DNA of 43,903 bases from an uncultured Mycoplasmatota bacterium (lineage in GTDB: Bacteria > Bacillota_I > Bacilli_A > RF39 > UBA660): the NCBI GenBank assembly GCA_947643405.1, contig CANRVY010000013.1:1-43903 (forward strand), read 5' to 3'. The notes below the pieces were generated by a model. The model was not told where the DNA came from and did no database searches. It saw only the letters and a list, made by a program, of their open reading frames with translations. Positions 35,816 through 42,208 of the stretch are shown here, piece after piece. Every line of letters begins with the position of its first letter. Position 1 is the first letter of the stretch. Position numbers and translations under genes: made by a program.

Positions 35816-36465
35816 TACCAATCAATCCCTTTTCCATACATATTCTCTAAAAATTCATTTGTCTTAGAAAAGGGTTTACTTCCAAAAAAGCCTCGATATG
35901 CAGATAATGGTGAAGGATGAACACTCTCTATTATTTTATGTTTTGGGTTTGTAATCAGTACTTTTTTACTTCTTGCATAACTTCCCCACAAAATGAAAAC
36001 GACAGGTTCCTCTCTCTCACTAAGCATCTTTATAATATTATCTGTAAATATTTCCCATCCTTTTTCTTTATGCGATAATGGTCTATCTTTTACAACAGTC
36101 ATAATAGAGTTCAATAATAATACTCCCTTTTTGGCCCAGTCAGTTAAATCACTACAATTTCGTTTTACGCCAATATCATCTTCCAATTCTTTAAAAATAT
36201 TTTGTAACGAAGGTGGAATTGGAACGCCTTCTTGTACAGAAAAAGAAAGTCCATGAGCTTCTCTTTCACCATGATAAGGATCTTGTCCTAAAATAACTAC
36301 TTTTACTTCATCATAATCTGTATATCTCAAAGCATTAAATATATTTTTATATTCTGGATATACAATTCTATGTTGATATTCCTCTCTAATAAATACACCT
36401 AATTTCTTAAAATAGTCTTTTTTAAATTCTTGTTCCAACATAACATCCCATTTTTTATTAATCAT
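35815..36465 (-). CDS. ung: Uracil-DNA glycosylase
   Basis: Family 1 enzyme that removes uracil from DNA. The water-activating loop GQDPYHG is at 60-66 (catalytic Asp62) and HPSPLSAYRGF carries the catalytic histidine. ATG 36465 gives MINKKWDVMLEQEF and 217 aa, matching the family; it overlaps the ksgA stop as ATGATTAA. The upstream extension to 36489 is not supported. Dut, the enzyme that prevents uracil incorporation, is encoded 4 kb away. Confidence 0.96.
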   Translation of the reverse strand: MINKKWDVMLEQEFKKDYFKKLGVFIREEYQHRIVYPEYKNIFNALRYTDYDEVKVVILGQDPYHGEREAHGLSFSVQEGVPIPPSLQNIFKELEDDIGVKRNCSDLTDWAKKGVLLLNSIMTVVKDRPLSHKEKGWEIFTDNIIKMLSEREEPVVFILWGSYARSKKVLITNPKHKIIESVHPSPLSAYRGFFGSKPFSKTNEFLENMYGKGIDW

Positions 36466-37309
36466 TACTACACACACCTTTACTAACACTATTTGCTATA
36501 TCAATAAATATATCAAGTGATAATTGCTCTGCTCTTACACTTAAGTCAAAACCATTCTTTTTTAATACTTGCTCAATAATCTCTAGTGGGTACTCTTTTA
36601 AATTATTTTTTATCGTTTTTCTTTTTTGTTTAAAACTATCTCTGATCAATTTAAAAAAATATTCCTCATCTATCACTTTCCTTTGAGTTTCCTTCTTTTT
36701 CATTTCGATAATAATACTATCCACATTTGGTTTTGGAATAAATACATGTTTACTAACATCCATTAATTTTTTCACTTCAAAATAATAATTTAAAAAGATA
36801 GATAAAGAACTATAATCTTTCGTTCCTGGAGAGGCTTTAAATCTATCTCCAACTTCTTTTTGGACCATGATAACAATTTTACTAACTGGAATTTTTTCTT
36901 CTATTAACTTCATAATAATTGGAGTTGTTATATAATAAGGTAAATTTGCTACTACGTATAAGGTCTCATATGTGTAAGAAGAAAGTTTTTCTTTTACATT
37001 GGCGGTTAAAAAATCCTCAAACACAACCTCTACATTTCGTTTCTCTTTTAATAATTCTTGCAGCACTGGCTTTAATTTTGTATCGATCTCAAAACATAAT
37101 ACATTTTTGGCTACTTCACTTAATTTATAAGTAAGAGCCCCCGCCCCTGGGCCAATTTCTAAAACTAGAGTATTTGGAGTTATTTTTGCTTTATATATAA
37201 TAGCATCAATGATATTTTCATCTACAATAAAGTTCTGTCCAAAACTTTTTTTAAAATTAAATCCATGCCTTTCTAAAATATCAGAAAGTTTTTTTGGTGA
37301 ATATTCCAT
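36458..37309 (-). CDS. rsmA: 16S rRNA (adenine1518/1519-N6)-dimethyltransferase
   Basis: Also called KsgA; dimethylates two adenines in the 3' hairpin of 16S rRNA late in 30S assembly. KSFGQNFIVDENIID is the opening signature, EIGPGAGALT the SAM-binding loop and NLPYYITTPI the catalytic motif. The 283 aa are normal. First gene of its unit with promoter 27 bases upstream and AGGAGGAGTTT as ribosome-binding site. Confidence 0.97.
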   Translation of the reverse strand: MEYSPKKLSDILERHGFNFKKSFGQNFIVDENIIDAIIYKAKITPNTLVLEIGPGAGALTYKLSEVAKNVLCFEIDTKLKPVLQELLKEKRNVEVVFEDFLTANVKEKLSSYTYETLYVVANLPYYITTPIIMKLIEEKIPVSKIVIMVQKEVGDRFKASPGTKDYSSLSIFLNYYFEVKKLMDVSKHVFIPKPNVDSIIIEMKKKETQRKVIDEEYFFKLIRDSFKQKRKTIKNNLKEYPLEIIEQVLKKNGFDLSVRAEQLSLDIFIDIANSVSKGVCSND

Positions 37310-37335
37310 AAACTCCTCCTATTGCTGTTTTATTT

Positions 37336-37364
37336 ATTATATCTACTTTTCTTTCTTTTTTCAA
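37336..37364 (-). promoter_or_regulatory. Promoter of rsmA-ung-tilS-ftsH
   Basis: Minus strand TTGAAA, 17 bases, TATAAT. The -35 begins 2 bases after the T-run of the upstream terminator. Confidence 0.8.
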
Positions 37365-37365
37365 C

Positions 37366-37387
37366 AAAAAAGAGGATTAAAATCCCC
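37366..37387 (-). terminator. Intrinsic terminator of the G5/3D gene
   Basis: GAGGAT (37372-37377) pairs with ATCCCC (37382-37387) with one wobble, loop 4, followed by six T on the minus strand. The stop codon (37377-37379) lies in the hairpin. Confidence 0.8.
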
Positions 37388-38075
37388 ATCTTTGTACACT
37401 AAATTTTATATTTCTTCCAGTGATGCTTCCTGCTATTGCATCTGCTGATGAAGCATAGGCTAAATCTATCCAAACAGTTCCATTTTTCCAAGCACTATTC
37501 ATAGATCCGCCACGATCTAAAACAACGCCATAAAATGGCTCTATTTTCCCATTATCTACTTTTATTATAGTTCCACATGGAAACGCTGATGCTGCTGATA
37601 ATATTCTTACTTTTCCATATTCTTTGTCTTCATAATAAATTCCATTCGTTATTAAACTATGCTTCCCTCGATTTTCAGTATGGCAAGCAACTGTTCCTGT
37701 ACTACTACAACCAGGACAATCAGGACCATAACCTGTAATTCGACCGACATATTCTCCTGCTGCTCCTGTTCCTTGTTCTATTATTTCTGTTACTGGCTCT
37801 TTCACAATTATTTTCTCATCATTTTCTTTTATTGTAGTAATCCCTACTTCGCCTGATACTATTACTTTTTTAATTGTTGAAGGAGTCTTTGAATTGTATA
37901 CAACTTTAGTTTCATAAGGAATTATTTCATTCAAAGCACTATAACTCTTATTTTCATTCACATTTGTTGCTTCTAATAATTCTCTTCTTATAACAGAACC
38001 ACTAAAAATAGAAACAAATCCAATTAACAAACAACTAGCCCATTTTCCAATTGTAGTTAGAATGGCAATATTCAT
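37377..38075 (-). CDS. Surface protein with G5 and 3D-like barrel domains (YabE-related)
   Basis: Likely cell-wall protein. An N-terminal membrane segment is followed by a G5 domain (about residues 49-102, PYETKVVYNSKTPSTIKKVI), which binds wall polymers, and a double-psi-barrel-type 3D region at the C-terminus. The latter has VVLDRGG (canonical DTGG) and WIDLA, so the aspartates are kept but the second residue is changed to Arg. Five cysteines (CPGC, VACH, FPCG) are unusual for the family and could form disulfides. ATG 38075 follows GAGGTGAATC; GTG at 38084 is upstream. Position between tatD and ksgA equals yabE in B. subtilis. Confidence 0.82.
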   Translation of the reverse strand: MNIAILTTIGKWASCLLIGFVSIFSGSVIRRELLEATNVNENKSYSALNEIIPYETKVVYNSKTPSTIKKVIVSGEVGITTIKENDEKIIVKEPVTEIIEQGTGAAGEYVGRITGYGPDCPGCSSTGTVACHTENRGKHSLITNGIYYEDKEYGKVRILSAASAFPCGTIIKVDNGKIEPFYGVVLDRGGSMNSAWKNGTVWIDLAYASSADAIAGSITGRNIKFSVQRWGF

Positions 38076-38114
38076 ATGATTCACCTCTTATGTTATTCCC
38101 CTACTATCATATTA

Positions 38115-38873
38115 TCATAGAGATTTATTCAAGTCAAATCTAGAAAATGCATTCTTAGTTGTAATATCTATTACTTCTTCTGCAGATATTCCTTTTATTA
38201 AAGCTAAAGCTTCAGCGACTAATAAGACATTCTTTGGCTCATTTTTGGAGCCTCTAAATGGTTCAGGAGCCAAATAAGGACTATCTGTTTCTAATAATAT
38301 ATGGTCTAGTGGTAAAAAAGATACCACATCTTTTAAAACTCGACTATTTTTAAATGTCAGTACGCCTCCTACTCCAAAGTAAACATCCAATTCTAAAAAA
38401 CGCTTTGCCATTTCTACACTGCCACTATAACAATGCAATACCATTTTTATACCTCTATATTCTTTCATGATATTATAAGTATCTTCGATAGCATCTCTAC
38501 TATGTATCACTACTGGTTTATTATATTTTTTAGCTAGATCAAGTTGTTTTTTAAAGAATTGCATCTGCTTTTCTTTTTCTTCTATTCCATAATGATAGTC
38601 TAAACCAATTTCTCCAATGGCAACTATTTTATCTTCTTTTAAATTGTCCTCAATCCATTCTAAGGAACTTTGACTACTAATTCCTACTTCTGTTGGATGA
38701 ATACCTATGGCTCCATAAACAGTGGGATACTCTTTTATGAGTTCTAATACTTCTTGATTTGTTGTATCATTGACTCCTGCTGCTATCATTTTATTATGCC
38801 CCATATTATTAACAATGAATTCTACATTCTCATAATCTTCTTTGCACAAATGGCAATGCGTATCTATCATCAT
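38115..38873 (-). CDS. tatD: TatD-family metal-dependent deoxyribonuclease
   Basis: TIM-barrel hydrolase of the TatD/YabD family, associated with 3'-5' nuclease activity. Metal ligands appear in MIDTHCHL, GEIGLDYHYG, KPVVIHSRDA, LHCYSGS and ETDSPYLAPEPFRG. The 252 aa are standard. GGTGATAAT precedes the ATG and is placed directly after the terminator of the small upstream gene. In B. subtilis its counterpart lies next to metS, as here. Confidence 0.95.
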   Translation of the reverse strand: MMIDTHCHLCKEDYENVEFIVNNMGHNKMIAAGVNDTTNQEVLELIKEYPTVYGAIGIHPTEVGISSQSSLEWIEDNLKEDKIVAIGEIGLDYHYGIEEKEKQMQFFKKQLDLAKKYNKPVVIHSRDAIEDTYNIMKEYRGIKMVLHCYSGSVEMAKRFLELDVYFGVGGVLTFKNSRVLKDVVSFLPLDHILLETDSPYLAPEPFRGSKNEPKNVLLVAEALALIKGISAEEVIDITTKNAFSRFDLNKSL

Positions 38874-38880
38874 ATTATCA

Positions 38881-38912
38881 CCAAAAAAATCATACCATTA
38901 ACCGATATGATT
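38881..38912 (-). terminator. Terminator after the 55-aa gene, just before the tatD ribosome-binding site
   Basis: AATCATA (38888-38894) pairs with TATGATT (38906-38912), loop 11, followed by T on the minus strand. The T-run touches the tatD ribosome-binding site, so either tatD is expressed by readthrough or the hairpin tunes it. Confidence 0.65.
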
Positions 38913-38913
38913 T

Positions 38914-39081
38914 TCAACTTCTCACTTTTATAAAAATATAACGGACAAAATATACTAAAACACAAGTTAAGTAAATCATGTCTACTATATTTTTTTCTAC
39001 TACAATACTACCAAAAACTAACAATGAAACAGCGATGAAACCTAATACAACCCACTTCATATCTTTATTCTTAGTAGTCAT
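38914..39081 (-). CDS. 55-aa two-helix membrane protein
   Basis: Small gene in the 308-base gap between tatD and metG. The product starts MTTKNKDMKWVVLG, has two hydrophobic helices (about 9-28 and 32-50) separated by EKN, and ends IKVRS; TGA is the stop. Good ribosome-binding site (GAAGGAGAAAAT), own extended -10 promoter and own terminator support a real gene. No family recognised. Confidence 0.8.
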   Translation of the reverse strand: MTTKNKDMKWVVLGFIAVSLLVFGSIVVEKNIVDMIYLTCVLVYFVRYIFIKVRS

Positions 39082-39113
39082 ATTTTCTCCTTCTATTTTT
39101 AAACAACACTATT

Positions 39114-39143
39114 ACTATAGCATGTTTAAAATAATAAAAGCAA
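39114..39143 (-). promoter_or_regulatory. Promoter of the 55-aa membrane gene
   Basis: Minus strand TTGCTT, 18 bases, TATAGT with TGc before the -10 (extended -10), 33 bases upstream of the ATG. Confidence 0.65.
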
Positions 39144-39181
39144 CTAAATAATAATTTTTTTGTTCGACAATTTACAACTAT

Positions 39182-40759
39182 TTACATCTTATTTCTATTA
39201 TATTCTTCTATTTCTAACATTTTTTTATCTTTATCAATACGTGCAAATAAAGGTGATGGTTCACTCAGCTCAATTCCAATATCTAAACCATTAAATTCTT
39301 TTAAGGAATCTATAAATCGATTCTCTGTATTTAGCTGTTTGAATATTGCATCTGCTGTTTCGGGTAAAAAGGCTTGTAACAATACTGCTCCAGAACGAAT
39401 AGCTTCTAATAAGTTATAAAGCACTGTTGCTAAGCGACTCTGTTTTTCAGGATCTTTTGCGAGTGCCCATGGCATTGTTTCATCTATGTATTTGTTACTT
39501 CTTCTAAAAATTTCAAATACTTCATCAATTGCGTCTGCTACACGATATTCATTCATTTTTTCTTCTACTCTTTTTGGAGCTTTACTTACAATATTTATCA
39601 ATTCTTGGTCTATGTCTTCTGATGCTATTGGTTCTTTTACAATTCCATCAAAATATTTTTTAGACATCGAAATAGTACGATTCACTAGATTTCCTAAAAT
39701 ATTTGCCAAATCAGAATTAATTCTTTCAATTAATAACTCATAAGTAAATGTTCCATCACTTGCAAATGGAATCTCATGTAATAAGTAATATCTAACTGCA
39801 TCTGTTCCAAATAGACTAACCAAATCATCAGCATAAATAATATTCCCTTTTGATTTGCTCATTTTATCATTTCCGCAAAGTAGCCAAGGATGACCAAATA
39901 CTTGATTTGGAAGTGGCAAATCTAGAGCCATTAAAATAATCGGCCAATAAATAGTATGAAATCTTAAAATGTCCTTTCCAATTAAATGCAAGTCAGCTGG
40001 CCAATATTTATGAAAACGCTCACTACTTTCCCCTTCTGGGTTATATCCTAACATAGTAATATAATTACTTAATGCATCTATCCAAACATACACAATATGA
40101 CCCGGGTCAAATTCTACTGGAACTCCCCATGTAAACGATGTTCTAGAAACACATAAATCCTGTAAGCCTGGTTTGATAAAGTTATTAATCATTTCATTTT
40201 TTCGACTTTCTGGCTCAATAAAATGTGGATGTGTTTCTATATATTCTTCCAATTGTTTACTATATTTGCTTAATTTCAAGAAATATGCTTCTTCTTTCAT
40301 TTTATGGACATCTCTTCCACAATCTGGGCATTTTCCATCTATCAACTGCGTTTCAGTAAAAAATGATTCGCAAGGTGTACAATATAATCCTTCATATTCA
40401 TCTTTATAAATATCACCCTGTTCATAAAGACGTTTAAAGATTTTTTTTACACATTCTTCATGTACTGGAGTAGTCGTTCTCATAAAACAATCATAACTAG
40501 TATTCATAACATCCCAAATTCTGCGTACTTCAAGTGCAATTTCATCAACAAATTCCTGAGGTTGTTTTCCCGCCTCTTTGGCTTTTATTTCTATTTTTTC
40601 ACCATGTTCATCTGTTCCAGTTTGAAAATAAACATCATATCCCATTAATCTTTTAAAGCGTGCGATCGCATCTGCTAACACAATCTCATAAGTATTTCCT
40701 ATATGGGGTTTTCCCGATGTATAAGCAATTGCCGTTGATATATAAAATTTTTCTTTCAT
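39182..40759 (-). CDS. metG: Methionyl-tRNA synthetase
   Basis: Charges tRNA(Met). The HIGH-type motif is PHIGN (18-22), the KMSKS motif KMSKSKGN is near residue 300, and a zinc knuckle (CTPC, CPDC at about 125-150) lies in the connective domain. At 525 aa it lacks the C-terminal EMAP/tRNA-binding domain of longer MetRS forms. Its ATG overlaps the dut stop by 4 bases (ATGA), so it is co-translated with dut and lies under the T-box. Confidence 0.97.
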   Translation of the reverse strand: MKEKFYISTAIAYTSGKPHIGNTYEIVLADAIARFKRLMGYDVYFQTGTDEHGEKIEIKAKEAGKQPQEFVDEIALEVRRIWDVMNTSYDCFMRTTTPVHEECVKKIFKRLYEQGDIYKDEYEGLYCTPCESFFTETQLIDGKCPDCGRDVHKMKEEAYFLKLSKYSKQLEEYIETHPHFIEPESRKNEMINNFIKPGLQDLCVSRTSFTWGVPVEFDPGHIVYVWIDALSNYITMLGYNPEGESSERFHKYWPADLHLIGKDILRFHTIYWPIILMALDLPLPNQVFGHPWLLCGNDKMSKSKGNIIYADDLVSLFGTDAVRYYLLHEIPFASDGTFTYELLIERINSDLANILGNLVNRTISMSKKYFDGIVKEPIASEDIDQELINIVSKAPKRVEEKMNEYRVADAIDEVFEIFRRSNKYIDETMPWALAKDPEKQSRLATVLYNLLEAIRSGAVLLQAFLPETADAIFKQLNTENRFIDSLKEFNGLDIGIELSEPSPLFARIDKDKKMLEIEEYNRNKM

Positions 40760-41247
40760 TTTCTTTCCTCCTTATTGGTACTACCAAATCCACCTTGTCT
40801 TTCCGTTTCTATCGCTTCTTCGTTATCAACCATCAAAAATTTTGTAAAAATTCCTTGTCCAATTCGATCTCCCACTTTTATTATAAAATCTTCATTGCTA
40901 TGATTTTGAAGACTGATCCATGCATGTCCTTCATTAGATATATTATTAAAATAATCACTTTCAAATATTCCAACTTGATTCGTCATTCGCACATTGTATT
41001 TAAATCCTATCGAACCTCTTACAACAAGCATTAGCATCTCATCTTCATTCATCGCTATTTTTATACCTGTTGGAATTTTCTTTACATCTCCTGGATGTAA
41101 AACAAAATCGATTGGGCTTTTAAAATCATAGCCTGCACTAAATTTTGTTTGACGTTTTGGAAGCTCATGATTCTCGTAAACTTCTCTATCATTCCCGATA
41201 TCCTTTTTCCATTGTTCCCAACTAATTTTTTCAAAATATCTTCCCAT
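40756..41247 (-). CDS. dut: Deoxyuridine 5'-triphosphate nucleotidohydrolase (dUTPase)
   Basis: Hydrolyses dUTP to dUMP, keeping uracil out of DNA and feeding thymidylate synthesis. Trimeric-type motifs are SAGYDFKSP (motif 1), VRGSIGFK (motif 2), GIFESDYF (motif 3, with Asp), and C-terminal RQGGFGSTN (motif 5). The 163 aa are a little longer than usual because of an N-terminal extension of about 25 residues. It is the first gene behind the T-box and overlaps metG by ATGA, an unusual partnership. Confidence 0.93.
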   Translation of the reverse strand: MGRYFEKISWEQWKKDIGNDREVYENHELPKRQTKFSAGYDFKSPIDFVLHPGDVKKIPTGIKIAMNEDEMLMLVVRGSIGFKYNVRMTNQVGIFESDYFNNISNEGHAWISLQNHSNEDFIIKVGDRIGQGIFTKFLMVDNEEAIETERQGGFGSTNKEERK

Positions 41248-41303
41248 TCATCATACCTCCACTTTTATTATACGAAATTCGTCTTAAAAATCTTTCAAAA
41301 AAG

Positions 41304-41552
41304 AAAAAAACACGTCCAAATAAAAGGACGTGGGATAACGTGGTACCACCTTTTTTTATAAAATAAGCTTTTCTTGTAAGAACTACACATACTCATTTTA
41401 CCTTGCTTTTGTAACGCAAATTGCGGTTTATCCTAAAAATTCGGATAAACAACTCCAGAGCCATTCGTACTAGTTTTTATTACCTACTTTCACCAAATGT
41501 AAGTTCTCTTTGAATAATTGCTAGTATTCTCTCTTTCAAAGTTTTTAAAACG
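41304..41552 (-). promoter_or_regulatory. T-box riboswitch, methionine specifier, upstream of dut-metG
   Basis: Senses uncharged tRNA(Met). Read on the minus strand, stem I opens with AGAGAG, has an ACTAG/CTAGT helix and a GGTGAAAG distal loop, and its specifier loop reads ACGAATGG with codon ATG. The conserved T-box AGGTGGTACCACG is at 41339-41351. The terminator is CACGTCC/GGACGTG (41311-41317 with 41326-41332) with seven T after it. dut begins 57 bases downstream. This region explains the otherwise empty 41248-41575 stretch. Confidence 0.95.
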
Positions 41553-41557
41553 AAGTC

Positions 41558-41586
41558 ATTATATCATGTTTTCTATTATTGTTCAA
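41558..41586 (-). promoter_or_regulatory. Promoter of the T-box-dut-metG unit
   Basis: Minus strand TTGAAC, 17 bases, TATAAT. The -35 lies in the last codons of the spoVT-like gene. Confidence 0.8.
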
Positions 41587-42103
41587 GATGTTTCGCTAGA
41601 AAATTAGCAACTATTTTAACTATTTGTTCTTCTGCTTCAGACAACGTTTCTGTTTTTGATAATATGAGTACAATCCCTAAGACATCTCCATTTGCTATAA
41701 TAGGGGCATATGTATAACTCCCAGTTTCTTCTATTTCCGATATTTTAATTGATTTTATGTTTTTTTCTAATATCTGACTTCTTTTCTTTATTATCGTTTC
41801 TAATTCATCGCTTATTTTCTGTCCTAAATATTTTTTTTTCAGTTCTCCTGATATAGCGACTATACTATCACTATCTGTAATTATTATATTTTTCTTTAGT
41901 AAATTAGAAATTGTATCTGTTAGTTTTTGGGCAAATTCATCTAAACTATGAATAGAAGAATATTTTTTTAATATAATGGATTCATTATCTATATAAATTT
42001 CTAAATTTTCACCCTCTTTAATACGTAATGTTTTCCTGATCTCTTTTGGTATCACAATTCTACCTAATTCATCAATTCTTCTTACAACACCAGTTGCTTT
42101 CAT
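41576..42103 (-). CDS. spoVT: AbrB/SpoVT-type transcription regulator with GAF-like domain
   Basis: DNA-binding regulator. The N-terminal swapped-hairpin domain MKATGVVRRIDELGRIVIPK is the AbrB/SpoVT signature; residues about 60-175 form a GAF-like domain ending AKHLEQ, as in SpoVT. ATG 42103 gives 175 aa; the longer frame to 42235 overlaps ppaC and is not supported. In B. subtilis SpoVT acts in the forespore, but sporulation cannot be inferred from this gene alone. It is divergent from the pyrophosphatase gene and upstream of the metG T-box, where B. subtilis has abrB. Its ribosome-binding site GTGAGGAAA is half of a 9-bp hairpin. Confidence 0.88.
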   Translation of the reverse strand: MKATGVVRRIDELGRIVIPKEIRKTLRIKEGENLEIYIDNESIILKKYSSIHSLDEFAQKLTDTISNLLKKNIIITDSDSIVAISGELKKKYLGQKISDELETIIKKRSQILEKNIKSIKISEIEETGSYTYAPIIANGDVLGIVLILSKTETLSEAEEQIVKIVANFLAKHLEQ

Positions 42104-42105
42104 AT

Positions 42106-42139
42106 TTTCCTCACTTTCTAACCATATTTTGTGAGGAAA
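42106..42139 (-). promoter_or_regulatory. Inverted repeat masking the spoVT ribosome-binding site
   Basis: TTTCCTCAC (42106-42114) and GTGAGGAAA (42131-42139) are perfect 9-bp arms with a 16-base loop. In the mRNA, the 3' arm is the ribosome-binding site next to the ATG at 42103, so folding would block initiation. It may equally be a protein-binding operator. Confidence 0.6.
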
Positions 42140-42151
42140 TAACAATTTTAT

Positions 42152-42180
42152 ACGACACTTTTTCAAAAATATGATATAAT
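42152..42180 (+). promoter_or_regulatory. Promoter of the pyrophosphatase gene
   Basis: ACGACA (weak -35), 17 bases, TATAAT with TGa immediately before the -10. A perfect 10-base palindrome CGTATATACG (42181-42190) follows at the expected start of transcription and may be an operator. Confidence 0.65.
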
Positions 42181-42208
42181 CGTATATACGGATTTTAAGG
42201 AGGAGTTT

